DNA of 37,167 nt from positions 1-37,167 of the forward strand of contig CAKTFN010000015.1 of assembly GCA_934561055.1 (NCBI GenBank), given 5' to 3'. The DNA is from an uncultured Eubacteriales bacterium (GTDB taxonomy: Bacteria; Bacillota; Clostridia; Oscillospirales; Acutalibacteraceae). How positions within the stretch are numbered: position 1 is the first letter of the stretch; every line of letters starts with the position of its first letter. A program made the position numbers and the translations under genes. Below are positions 6,613 to 14,941 of this stretch, one piece after another. The notes under the pieces were generated by a model, which searched no databases, was not told where the DNA came from, and worked only from the letters and a program-made list of their open reading frames with translations.

Positions 6613-6786
6613 TTAACTTGCTTTCGCTTTGCTCTCAAAAAGACTGAGAAACACAAAAAGTGTAAGCCCGTAAATGCCTTTTGAAGAAAATTTGTGTTCA
6701 AAAAACGGTTCAAAGAGAAGTCCCCATGAACAGTAGCAGACGAACGGAACGATTTTTTTGATTTTTAATAGAAAATCTCTTTTCAA
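6613..6786 (-). CDS. Possible small membrane protein (57 aa, TTG start)
   Basis: A minus-strand frame from TTG at 6786 gives 57 residues with two hydrophobic stretches (IVPFVCYCSWGLLFEPFF and IYGLTLFVFLSLF) and a basic N terminus. Codon choice (CCG, CTT, TTT, GGA) matches neighbouring genes, and the frame ends 13 bases short of a terminator that also works in this direction. Against it: no ATG, only a weak AAAGAG ribosome site, and no clear promoter. It may be a real small gene, the 3' remnant of a lost gene, or chance. Confidence 0.35.
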   Translation of the reverse strand: MKRDFLLKIKKIVPFVCYCSWGLLFEPFFEHKFSSKGIYGLTLFVFLSLFESKAKAS

Positions 6787-6856
6787 ATTTTTCTCTTTTT
6801 GTCAGGATTAATATATATATCGGCACGAACAGTATAAAAAATTACGGGAGAAAGCA

Positions 6857-8374
6857 GTGAATAAGAAGAAAAAAATGCGGAAAAACAATAAGGAGAAAAT
6901 TTTGACGGAGGCGAAAAATTTGAGAAAAAGCGGAATTCTTCTTTCTGTCTCGTCCCTTCCGTCCGAGTTCGGAATCGGAACAATCGGAAAAGGTGCGTTT
7001 GAGTTCGTTGACTTCCTTTCGTCTGCCGGTCAGTATTATTGGCAGATTCTTCCGATAAATCCTCCGGGTTTCGGAAATAGTCCGTATCAGGCACATTCGG
7101 CTTTTGCCGGAAACGTTTTTTTGATCGATCCGGCGCTTCTTGAAGAGGACGGTCTGCTTTCAAAAGGTGAAAAAGCTCTGCTCTTTTCGGAAAATACCGG
7201 AAGAGTGGATTACTCAAAGTTCGATGCTTCACGGTTGAAAATTCTGAAAGGCGCAGCCGAAAGAGTGGATGAAAACGACGAAAAATTCAAAAGCTTCGCC
7301 CTAAAAAATGCTTATTGGCTCGATGATTACTGCGAATACATGGCTTTGAAAGAAAAAAATAAAATGCTCGGCCTTTTTGATTGGGAAAACATTGACGGAT
7401 TCCGTGACGAGAGAGAAGAACTCATTCAAAAAAAGCTTCAGTTCCTTTTTTTCAAGCAGTGGGAAAGCCTGAAAGCCTACGCAAACAGAAATTCGGTTAA
7501 CATCATCGGAGACATTCCGATTTATGTTTCTCATGACAGCGCAGATTTTTTTGCACACAGAGAGCTTTTTCTTGTTGATGAGTGGGGAAAACCGTCCGAA
7601 CTTTCCGGGTGTCCGCCGGATTCTTTTGCAAAAGAGGGACAACTGTGGGGAAATCCGATATATAATTGGCAAAAAATGGAGGAAAGTGGGTTTGATTGGT
7701 GGAAAGAACGCTTTTCTCTTTCTCAAAGAATGTTCGATGCGGTGAGAATTGACCATTTCCGTGGATTTTACGAGTATTACAGTGTTCCTTCGGGCAGTTT
7801 GAACGCAGTGAACGGAAAATGGAAAAAAGGTCCGGGGCTTTCCTTCGTTGAAAAAATCAAAGGTGAGTTTCCGGATTTAAAAATCATTGCGGAGGATCTC
7901 GGTTTTCTCACCGATGACACAAGGCTTTTTTTTAAAGAAAGCGGCTTTCCGGGAATGAAAATTCTTCAATTCGCTTTCGGTGAAAAAAACAGCGAATATC
8001 TTCCGCATAATTTTCCGAAAAACTGCGTTGCTTACACCGGGACGCATGACAATCCGACCGTTGTCGAATGGATTTGCTCGGTGGAAAAAAGCGAGCTTTC
8101 CTTTGCAATGGACTATCTCGGTGCGAAAAACGTTTCGCTTCTTTCCGATTTCTTCATCAGAGCAGTTCTTTCAAGCGTTGCCGAAACGGCAATTCTTCCG
8201 ATTCAGGACTGGCTGAAAAAAGGAAAAGACGGACGAATGAACACGCCCTCAACGGTCAAGAATAATTGGGAATTCAGAATCCTGAAAGACGAGCTTTCTG
8301 CTTCTCTTTCAAAAAAGATTCTTTATTACACAAATCTTTTTGGCAGAAATCAACCAATGGAGGAAGAAAAATGA
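6857..8374 (+). CDS. malQ: 4-alpha-glucanotransferase (amylomaltase, GH77)
   Basis: MalQ transfers alpha-1,4-glucan segments between maltodextrins, releasing glucose in the cytoplasm. From the GTG at 6857 the protein has 505 aa. GH77 motifs are clear: nucleophile D299 in VRIDHFRG, acid/base E346 in IAEDLG, and D398 in GTHDNP. The family core starts at RKSGILLSVSSLP. Several possible starts have ribosome sites: GTG 6857 (GGGAGAAAG), TTG 6902 (AAGGAG) and TTG 6920 (GGAGG, eight bases away). TTG 6920 gives the usual MalQ N terminus and may be the true one. The stop overlaps the binding-protein ATG (ATGA), so both are coupled in one maltodextrin operon. Confidence 0.95.
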   Translation: MNKKKKMRKNNKEKILTEAKNLRKSGILLSVSSLPSEFGIGTIGKGAFEFVDFLSSAGQYYWQILPINPPGFGNSPYQAHSAFAGNVFLIDPALLEEDGLLSKGEKALLFSENTGRVDYSKFDASRLKILKGAAERVDENDEKFKSFALKNAYWLDDYCEYMALKEKNKMLGLFDWENIDGFRDEREELIQKKLQFLFFKQWESLKAYANRNSVNIIGDIPIYVSHDSADFFAHRELFLVDEWGKPSELSGCPPDSFAKEGQLWGNPIYNWQKMEESGFDWWKERFSLSQRMFDAVRIDHFRGFYEYYSVPSGSLNAVNGKWKKGPGLSFVEKIKGEFPDLKIIAEDLGFLTDDTRLFFKESGFPGMKILQFAFGEKNSEYLPHNFPKNCVAYTGTHDNPTVVEWICSVEKSELSFAMDYLGAKNVSLLSDFFIRAVLSSVAETAILPIQDWLKKGKDGRMNTPSTVKNNWEFRILKDELSASLSKKILYYTNLFGRNQPMEEEK

Positions 8375-9747
8375 AAAAATTGGTTTCTCTTTTTCTCTCG
8401 CTTTCACTTCTTTTGGCGCTCGCCGCGTGCAAATCCGAAGGCGGAGACACAACGAATAACCCGAACGAAAACGCGCCGGCAGCCGCAACGGAAATTTACT
8501 TTTTGAACTTCAAGCCGGAAATTGCTTCCGTCTATGAAAAAATCGCAAAGGAATACAAAGAAAAAACCGGGGTAACCGTGAAGGTTGTCACCGCCGCCTC
8601 AAACAGTTATGAACAGACACTCACGTCAGAAATCGCAAAAAGCAATCCGCCGACAATTTTTCAGATTAACGGCCCCGTCGGTTACCGTTCCTGGTCGGAT
8701 TATTGCGCCGATCTCAAAGATACCGCACTTTATTCATTCCTTTCGGATAAGTCGCTCGCAATCAAAGACGGGGACGGAGTTTACGGAATTCCGTACGTTG
8801 TCGAAGGTTACGGAATTATCTATAACGAAGAAATTACGGATAAATATTTTTCGCTCAAAGACAGAAAAACAGCGTTTTCTTCGATGGATGAAATCAATTC
8901 CTTTTCAAAGCTCAAAGACCTTGTCGAAGATATGCAAAGCAAGAAAAGCGAACTCGGAATTGAAGGCGTTTTTGCCTCAACGTCGTTTTCGAGCGGAAAC
9001 TCATGGCGCTGGGATACCCATCTTGCGAACGTTCCGCTTTACTACGAATTCTCCGAAAACAAAAATTTTAACGATCCGACCCTCGCCGGACTCGGAACGG
9101 GCGATATATCCTTCACTTACAGCGACAATTTCAAAAACCTTTTTGACCTTTATATCAACAACTCCGGAACACCGAAAAACCTCATCGGAAGCAAAAGCGT
9201 CAACGATTCGATGGCAGAATTTGCCCTCGGAAAAGTTGCGATGGTTCAGAACGGAAACTGGGCTTATAAGGAAATTTCCGATGTTGACGGAAACGTTGTG
9301 AAGAAGGACAAAATAAAAATGCTTCCCGTTTATACAGGCGTGAAAGGCGAGGAAAACCAAGGCCTTTGCATAGGTACGGAAAACTACTTTGCAATCAATT
9401 CAAAGGTTTCAAAGGAAAAGCAAAAGGCGTCTGCCGATTTTCTCGAATGGCTCTTCTCGTCCGATGAAGGAAAGCGATATGTGACGGAAGAACTCGGTTT
9501 CATTTCTCCGTTCAATACCTTTGACGAAGACGAGCGCCCGGAAGATCCGCTTGCGAACGAAATTCTTGACTGGATGGAAAAGAAGGACATCAAAAGCGTT
9601 CCTTGGATTTTCACGTCCTTCCCGAGCGAGACGTTCAAACAGGACTTTTCAAATGCTCTTTTGCAATATGCACAAGGTTCGATTGATTGGGAAAAGGTTG
9701 TTTCAACCGTCCGAACATCATGGAAAAGCGAATTTCAGGCTCCGTAA
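8371..9747 (+). CDS. Sugar ABC transporter solute-binding lipoprotein
   Basis: A 458-aa extracellular lipoprotein (family 1 solute-binding protein, MalE/UgpB type). The signal peptide MKKLVSLFLSLSLLLALAAC ends in a lipobox with C20 as the lipidated residue. The mature part has the alternating lobes of sugar-binding proteins, including GIPYVVEGYGIIYNEE and MVQNGNWAYKEI. The ATG at 8371 is chosen because it follows GGAGGAAGAAAA and gives a proper signal peptide; an in-frame start at 8266 inside malQ does not. It heads the import part of the operon. With malQ next to it, the ligand is probably maltose or maltodextrin. Confidence 0.93.
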   Translation: MKKLVSLFLSLSLLLALAACKSEGGDTTNNPNENAPAAATEIYFLNFKPEIASVYEKIAKEYKEKTGVTVKVVTAASNSYEQTLTSEIAKSNPPTIFQINGPVGYRSWSDYCADLKDTALYSFLSDKSLAIKDGDGVYGIPYVVEGYGIIYNEEITDKYFSLKDRKTAFSSMDEINSFSKLKDLVEDMQSKKSELGIEGVFASTSFSSGNSWRWDTHLANVPLYYEFSENKNFNDPTLAGLGTGDISFTYSDNFKNLFDLYINNSGTPKNLIGSKSVNDSMAEFALGKVAMVQNGNWAYKEISDVDGNVVKKDKIKMLPVYTGVKGEENQGLCIGTENYFAINSKVSKEKQKASADFLEWLFSSDEGKRYVTEELGFISPFNTFDEDERPEDPLANEILDWMEKKDIKSVPWIFTSFPSETFKQDFSNALLQYAQGSIDWEKVVSTVRTSWKSEFQAP

Positions 9748-9772
9748 AGAATAAAAAAAGAGGTGGTCACAG

Positions 9773-10615
9773 ATGAGAAATAACCTGAAAAAATATTATC
9801 CGGTGTTCGTTTTGCCCACCTCTGTTGCGTTTTTCATTGCTTTTGTTTTTCCGTTTCTTGCCGGAATTGTTCTTTCTTTCACAAAGTTCACAACGGTAAC
9901 AAACGCAAAATGGGTCGGGCTTGATAACTATATAAAAGCGTTTTCAAACGCAGATTTTCTCAATGCGCTTTGGTTCACGGTGAAGTTTACCGTGGTTTCG
10001 GTGATTACGATCAACGTGATTGCGTTCGCCCTTGCGCTTCTTCTCACCCGGTCAATCAAAGGAACAAATCTTTTCAGAACGGTCTTTTTCATGCCGAACC
10101 TCATCGGCGGAATCGTTCTCGGCTATATTTGGCTTCTTATCATCAACGGCGTTCTTCAGCTTTTCGGTGTAACGGTGACCTATGACGCAAGCTACGGATT
10201 TTGGGGGCTCGTTATCCTCACGAATTGGCAGCTAATCGGTTATATGATGATTATTTATATCGCCGGAATTCAGAACATTCCGACCGATCTCATCGATGCG
10301 GCAAAGGTTGACGGAGCAGGCTTTTGGGGAATTCTTCGCCATGTTATCATACCTATGGTTATGCCGTCGGTTACAATTTGCCTTTTTTTGACGATTACGA
10401 ATTCGTTCAAGCTGTTTGACGCAAACCTTGCTCTTACCGACGGTGCACCCGGACGGGAAACGACGATGCTTGCACTTGATATTTATAAAACCTTTTATGC
10501 ACGAACCGGCTGGCAGGGCGTCGGTCAGGCGAAGGCGGTCATTTTCTTCATTCTTCTTGCGGTGATTGCTCTCGTTCAGCTTGCGTTCACTCGGAAAAAG
10601 GAGGTTGAAGCATGA
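9773..10615 (+). CDS. Sugar ABC transporter permease (MalF-like)
   Basis: A 280-aa inner-membrane permease with about six transmembrane segments. Its EAA coupling loop is DAAKVDGAGFWGILRHVIIP (about residues 177-196), which contacts the ATPase. It belongs to the binding-protein-dependent sugar permease family (MalF/UgpA/LacF), without the long periplasmic loop of enterobacterial MalF. An AGAGGTGG ribosome site lies about eight bases before the ATG. Its stop overlaps the next permease (ATGA). Confidence 0.94.
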   Translation: MRNNLKKYYPVFVLPTSVAFFIAFVFPFLAGIVLSFTKFTTVTNAKWVGLDNYIKAFSNADFLNALWFTVKFTVVSVITINVIAFALALLLTRSIKGTNLFRTVFFMPNLIGGIVLGYIWLLIINGVLQLFGVTVTYDASYGFWGLVILTNWQLIGYMMIIYIAGIQNIPTDLIDAAKVDGAGFWGILRHVIIPMVMPSVTICLFLTITNSFKLFDANLALTDGAPGRETTMLALDIYKTFYARTGWQGVGQAKAVIFFILLAVIALVQLAFTRKKEVEA

Positions 10616-11451
10616 CGAAAAAAAGAGAAAAGTTTTCCCGAACGGCGGTTTATTTCATTCTCATTTTGACGGCTGCGGTTTTTCTTGCCCCGATTTTCAT
10701 CGTGCTTTTCAATTCCTTTAAGTCGAAGCTTTTTATTACGAGCGAGCCGTTCGTTTTTCCGAACAAAGAAACTTTTGCCGGCCTTGAAAACTATATCGGC
10801 GGCCTTTCAAAAACGGGCTTTTTCAGTGCTTTCGGCTGGTCGTTTTTCATCACGGTCGGTTCGGTTGCCGCAATCGTTTTTTTCACCTCAATGACGGCGT
10901 GGTATATCACGAGAGTAAAAAACAAATTCACCTCGTTTTTGTATTATGCCTTCGTTTTTTCAATGATTGTTCCGTTTCAGATGGTGATGTTCACCATGGT
11001 AAAAACCGCAAACGCACTGAAGCTCGACAATCCGCTCGGAATAATCCTCATCTATCTCGGCTTCGGTGCGGGACTCTCGGTTTTCATGTTCAGCGGCTTT
11101 GTGAAGGGCGTTCCGATTGAAATTGAAGAGGCGGCGATGATTGACGGCTGCGGACCGATAAGAACGTTTTTTCTCGTTGTTTTTCCGATTATGAAGCCGA
11201 CTGCGATTACCGTTGCAATTCTCAACGCAATGTGGATTTGGAACGATTATCTTCTTCCGTACCTCGTAATCGGAACCGATTACAAAACGATTCCGATTGC
11301 GATCCAATATCTCAGGGGCGGCTACGGTTCAATCGACATGGGCGCAATGATGGCAATGCTCGTTCTTGCGATAATCCCGATTGTCATTTTTTATCTGTTT
11401 TGTCAGAAATATATAATCAAAGGTGTTGTTGCGGGAGCTGTCAAGGGATAA
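10612..11451 (+). CDS. Sugar ABC transporter permease (MalG-like)
   Basis: A 279-aa permease of the MalG/UgpE/LacG family with about six membrane segments. The EAA loop is EEAAMIDGCGPIRTFFLVVF, followed by PIMKP. It pairs with the upstream permease to form the translocation pore. The four-base ATGA overlap and the AAGGAGG just upstream indicate translational coupling. Confidence 0.94.
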   Translation: MTKKREKFSRTAVYFILILTAAVFLAPIFIVLFNSFKSKLFITSEPFVFPNKETFAGLENYIGGLSKTGFFSAFGWSFFITVGSVAAIVFFTSMTAWYITRVKNKFTSFLYYAFVFSMIVPFQMVMFTMVKTANALKLDNPLGIILIYLGFGAGLSVFMFSGFVKGVPIEIEEAAMIDGCGPIRTFFLVVFPIMKPTAITVAILNAMWIWNDYLLPYLVIGTDYKTIPIAIQYLRGGYGSIDMGAMMAMLVLAIIPIVIFYLFCQKYIIKGVVAGAVKG

Positions 11452-11475
11452 TCCGCAGCGGAAAGGGCTTCAGCT

Positions 11476-12564
11476 ATGGCAAGTATCACACTGAAAAATA
11501 TTTTCAAAACCTATCCCGACGGTTTCACCGCCGTTAACAATCTCAGTCTTAAAATTGAAGACAGAGAGTTTGTTGTTCTTGTCGGTCCTTCCGGCTGCGG
11601 AAAGTCAACAACGCTTCGGATGATTGCCGGACTTGAAGAAATCTCGTCCGGCGAGATTTACATCGGCGAAAAACCCGTTAACTCCGTCGCTCCGAAGGAC
11701 AGAGACATTGCAATGGTTTTTCAAAGCTATGCGCTTTATCCGGACAAAACCGTCTATAAAAACATAGCGTTCGGGCTTGAGAGGAGAAAGACTCCGAAAG
11801 CGGAAATTCAAAGGCGTGTTGCCGAAGCGGCAAAAATTCTTGACATTGAACATCTTCTTGACAGAAAACCGCGTGCGCTTTCCGGAGGTCAAAGACAGCG
11901 TGTTGCGCTCGGAAGGGCGATTGTCCGTTCTCCCTCGGTTTTTCTTTTTGATGAACCGCTTTCAAATCTTGACGCAAAGCTCAGAACGGCAATGCGCTCG
12001 GAAATCGCAAAGCTCCATAAAAACCTTGACGCAACGTTCATTTATGTTACCCACGACCAGACCGAGGCCATGACGATGGGTGACAGAATCGTCGTTATGC
12101 GTGACGGAGTTGTTCAACAGGTTGCGTCTCCCCGGGAACTTTATGAAAGACCGTGCAATATGTTTGTTGCCGGGTTCATCGGTTCGCCGCAGATGAATTT
12201 TATTGACGGCGTTTTCAAAAACAGCGAAACCGTCCTTCTCGGAAACAACGAAATCGGTCTCGGAAAGCTTTCATTCAAAGAAAAACCCGAAAGCGGAAAA
12301 AAAGTGAAGCTCGGCATAAGACCGGAAAATATTGTTACCGAAAAAAACCGCTTCAAAAATGATGAACCGATTCTCAAAGGGAAGGTCAGCATTTGCGAAC
12401 TTATGGGCAGCGAGGTCATTTTGTACGTTGATTACATGGATACCGAGCTGACGGTCAGAGCACCGGCGTATAATGCACCGAAAGCGGATGAAACAATCGA
12501 ATTTCAGTTTGAAAAAGAAAAAATCCGTCTCTTTGACGAAAAGACGGAAAAATCTTTGATTTAA
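11476..12564 (+). CDS. Sugar ABC transporter ATP-binding protein (MsmX/UgpC-like)
   Basis: The 362-aa ATPase has Walker A GPSGCGKST (37-45), Q-loop Q83, signature LSGGQ (135-139), Walker B VFLFDE (155-160) and switch H193 (VTHDQ), followed by a C-terminal TOBE/MOP-like regulatory domain (about 235-362). It energises the two permeases. Many Clostridia keep one MsmX that serves several importers; here the gene sits in the operon 24 bases after the second permease. The usual LYPHMTVY segment reads LYPDKTVY. It is the last gene of the unit, before a strong terminator. Confidence 0.94.
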   Translation: MASITLKNIFKTYPDGFTAVNNLSLKIEDREFVVLVGPSGCGKSTTLRMIAGLEEISSGEIYIGEKPVNSVAPKDRDIAMVFQSYALYPDKTVYKNIAFGLERRKTPKAEIQRRVAEAAKILDIEHLLDRKPRALSGGQRQRVALGRAIVRSPSVFLFDEPLSNLDAKLRTAMRSEIAKLHKNLDATFIYVTHDQTEAMTMGDRIVVMRDGVVQQVASPRELYERPCNMFVAGFIGSPQMNFIDGVFKNSETVLLGNNEIGLGKLSFKEKPESGKKVKLGIRPENIVTEKNRFKNDEPILKGKVSICELMGSEVILYVDYMDTELTVRAPAYNAPKADETIEFQFEKEKIRLFDEKTEKSLI

Positions 12565-12577
12565 GAAAGAAAATTCA

Positions 12578-12622
12578 AAACCCGGCTGTGGCTAATTCGA
12601 TTAGTCACGGCCGGGTTTAATA
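12578..12622. terminator. Terminator of the maltodextrin operon
   Basis: AACCCGGC pairs with GCCGGGTT, with an inner stem CTAAT-TCG-ATTAG. The stem ends in TTTAATAT on the plus strand, and it is nearly symmetric, so it may also serve the opposing SDR gene. Confidence 0.8.
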
Positions 12623-12639
12623 TCGATGCAATTTTGGAT

Positions 12640-13491
12640 TTATACTCCCGAATAAGCGTTGAATCCGCCGTCAACGGCAATCGTTGTTCCGGTGATGAAA
12701 CCTGAGTAGCTTTCGTCGCAAAGGAAAAGGAGGGCGCCTTCAAGCTCCTGCGGTTCTCCGAAGCGTTTCATCGGCGTTGCGGCAAGAATTTTTCCGGTTC
12801 TTGCGGTCGGGGTTCCGTCCTCGTTCCAAAGGAGTGACTTGTTCTGATTCGTTGAGAAAAAGCCCGGTGCAATTGCGTTGACTCTGATTCCGACGTCGGC
12901 AAAATGAACCGCCATGAACTGAGTGAAGTTCTGAACGGCAGCTTTTGCGGCCGAGTATGCCGGAATTTTCGTCAGCGGACGGTATGCGTTCATTGAGGTG
13001 ATCATAACGATGCAGGTATTCTTTTTCTTTGCCATGTCCGGCGCAAAAACCTGAGTCGGAATGAGCGTTCCGAGAAAGTTAAGATTGAAAACGAAGGAGA
13101 TTCCGTCAGCGTCAAGGTCAAAGAAAGTTTTGACGTCCGGGTCTTTGTTCACAAGGTCGCATTCTTCAAGAGTTTCTTTTGTTGTTGTGCCTTTGGGGTT
13201 GTTTCCGCCGGCACCGTTGAGAAGAATATCGCACGTTCCGTATTTTTCAAGTATACGGTCACGGACGTTTTGCATACTTTCTTTTTGAAGAACATTGCAG
13301 GAAAATGCGCTTGCCTCGCCGCCTTCGGCTCTGATTTCGTCGGCAACTTTTTGCGCCGCGGCTTCATTGATGTCAAGAACGGCAACTTTTGCGCCCTGGC
13401 GTGCAAGTGCTTTTGCAAAATCGGAGCAGAGAACTCCGCCGCCGCCGGTGACAACGGCAACTCTGCCTTTGAGATTTTCATGAATAAACAT
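12640..13491 (-). CDS. SDR oxidoreductase, D-mannonate oxidoreductase-like
   Basis: A 283-aa short-chain dehydrogenase/reductase. The nucleotide motif is TGGGGVLCSDFA (15-26), NGAGG is at 92-96, and the catalytic residues are S166, Y179 and K183 (YSAAK). The GGGGVLC nucleotide motif and the C-terminal FITGTTIAVDGGFNAYSGV recall the SDR-type D-mannonate (fructuronate) oxidoreductase of Bacillota, which reduces D-fructuronate to D-mannonate in hexuronate breakdown. No other hexuronate gene is adjacent, although a GPH symporter elsewhere in the window could import such sugars. Substrate is therefore provisional. AAAGG lies about 11 bases before the ATG, a long spacing. Confidence 0.85.
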   Translation of the reverse strand: MFIHENLKGRVAVVTGGGGVLCSDFAKALARQGAKVAVLDINEAAAQKVADEIRAEGGEASAFSCNVLQKESMQNVRDRILEKYGTCDILLNGAGGNNPKGTTTKETLEECDLVNKDPDVKTFFDLDADGISFVFNLNFLGTLIPTQVFAPDMAKKKNTCIVMITSMNAYRPLTKIPAYSAAKAAVQNFTQFMAVHFADVGIRVNAIAPGFFSTNQNKSLLWNEDGTPTARTGKILAATPMKRFGEPQELEGALLFLCDESYSGFITGTTIAVDGGFNAYSGV

Positions 13492-13557
13492 AATGTATCA
13501 AACCTTTCCGAAAAATTTTACTGATATTAAACGGCAATTTTCAGCCGAATAAAAACG

Positions 13558-14928
13558 TTACTGATTTTTGATTGCCTGCAAAACCTTGTTTGCGGCAGGA
13601 ACGGCGTCGTTATAGCCGATTCCGCCGTTTTCAAGGCAGACAACGATTGCATAAGGAAAGCTCTTGTCGGCCGAAAAGCCGTAAAACCAGGCGTGGCTCT
13701 TTTTTCCTTCAACTTCAGCCGAGCCGGTTTTTCCGCAAAAAGTCAGCCCGGGGAAGCGGCTGTCACCGTAATAATTTTCAACGTTTGAACGAAGATATTT
13801 TTTCATCTTCGCCGCCGTTTCCGAACTTAAGGTGATGTTTTTGTTGACTGCGGCTTTGTTCGTCGGGATGAGAGAAGTCCGGGTCTCGACAATATAGGGA
13901 ATAATTGCTTGGCCGCCGTTTGCGATTGCACCGGCAATCATCAGCATGTGGCAGGGATTTGCAAGGGTGGTATACTGTCCGATGCCCGCCCAGCCGAGAT
14001 CGAGCTTTGTTGCTTTTGAAATGTCAAAATAGCTTTTTGCCGTGTTTGAACCGCTGACTTTGACAGATGTTCCGAAACCGAGCTGTTTTGCCGTCTCGGT
14101 CATTTTTTCAATTCCGAGCTTGTTCGCAAGATAGGCAAAAGCACTGTTGCAGGAGACGTTGAGAGCACGTTCAAAACTGATTTTTCCGTGAACGCCGTTG
14201 CAGATGACATATTGATTTTTTCCGCACTTATATTTTCCCGTGCAGTTGAACGTCATTTTACCGAGATTCGGAAGATTGTCAATCGCACAGATTGATGTGA
14301 TGACTTTGAACGTTGAACCCGGGGTGAAAACGCCGGAAAGGAAGCGGTTGAGATATATTCCGTCGTATTTTCCGCTTGTGTCGGTGTCGATGTCGGTCGG
14401 CTTGTTTTCCGGGTCATAGGTCGGAGCGGAAACCATGCAAACCGTTTCGCCGGTTTGGTAGTTATAGGCGCAGATTGTTCCCTTGTTACCGCCGAGGGCT
14501 TCATAGGCCGCTTTTGAAACTTCCGCGTCAATTGTGAGCTTCAGGTCGTTGCCTTTGTTATTTTTAACGGCTTTGTAAACGCCGTCAACAAAGTTATAAC
14601 CGATGAGATGGGAGCGAAAGATGTTCTGAACTCCGGTTGAAATATACCCTTGGGAATCGCCGACAACGTGGAGCGTTGAAAGGCGGGTTTCATAGTCGTC
14701 GCTGTAGGTTCTTGTTCCGTCCTTCGTTTGAACAAGAACTTCGCCGTCCCGGTCATAGATTGTTCCGGCTGTTGAAAGCTGGCGGTATTTATAGATGTGT
14801 TCGTTGAGTCTGCTTGACGCCCAATCGTCGGCGTTTGTAATGAAGGAATATGCCATGAAGCCGAGACCGACAAAGAAAGCGGCAATGAGTGCAAATAAAA
14901 CATAGGCACGTTTTGTTGTGTTTTTCAT
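13558..14928 (-). CDS. Class B penicillin-binding protein (PbpA/FtsI-like transpeptidase)
   Basis: A 456-aa bitopic membrane protein that cross-links peptidoglycan outside the cell. Residues about 8-30 form the membrane anchor, followed by a short pedestal domain. The transpeptidase motifs are intact: S205-TFK (nucleophile), S259-C-N and K400-TG. No PASTA repeats are present, and the protein is short compared with FtsI/PBP2, like the PbpA group next to RodA/FtsW in Actinobacteria and Clostridia. The ATG at 14928 follows GGAGG by seven bases. The SEDS gene ends 13 bases upstream, so the pair is cotranscribed and probably acts as a glycosyltransferase/transpeptidase complex. Confidence 0.94.
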   Translation of the reverse strand: MKNTTKRAYVLFALIAAFFVGLGFMAYSFITNADDWASSRLNEHIYKYRQLSTAGTIYDRDGEVLVQTKDGTRTYSDDYETRLSTLHVVGDSQGYISTGVQNIFRSHLIGYNFVDGVYKAVKNNKGNDLKLTIDAEVSKAAYEALGGNKGTICAYNYQTGETVCMVSAPTYDPENKPTDIDTDTSGKYDGIYLNRFLSGVFTPGSTFKVITSICAIDNLPNLGKMTFNCTGKYKCGKNQYVICNGVHGKISFERALNVSCNSAFAYLANKLGIEKMTETAKQLGFGTSVKVSGSNTAKSYFDISKATKLDLGWAGIGQYTTLANPCHMLMIAGAIANGGQAIIPYIVETRTSLIPTNKAAVNKNITLSSETAAKMKKYLRSNVENYYGDSRFPGLTFCGKTGSAEVEGKKSHAWFYGFSADKSFPYAIVVCLENGGIGYNDAVPAANKVLQAIKNQ

Positions 14929-14941
14929 TTCCGAACCTCCT

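Noticed and set aside
8266..8370. Upstream start for the sugar-binding lipoprotein
   Set aside because: It lies inside malQ, lacks a ribosome site and would bury the signal peptide and lipobox that begin at 8371.
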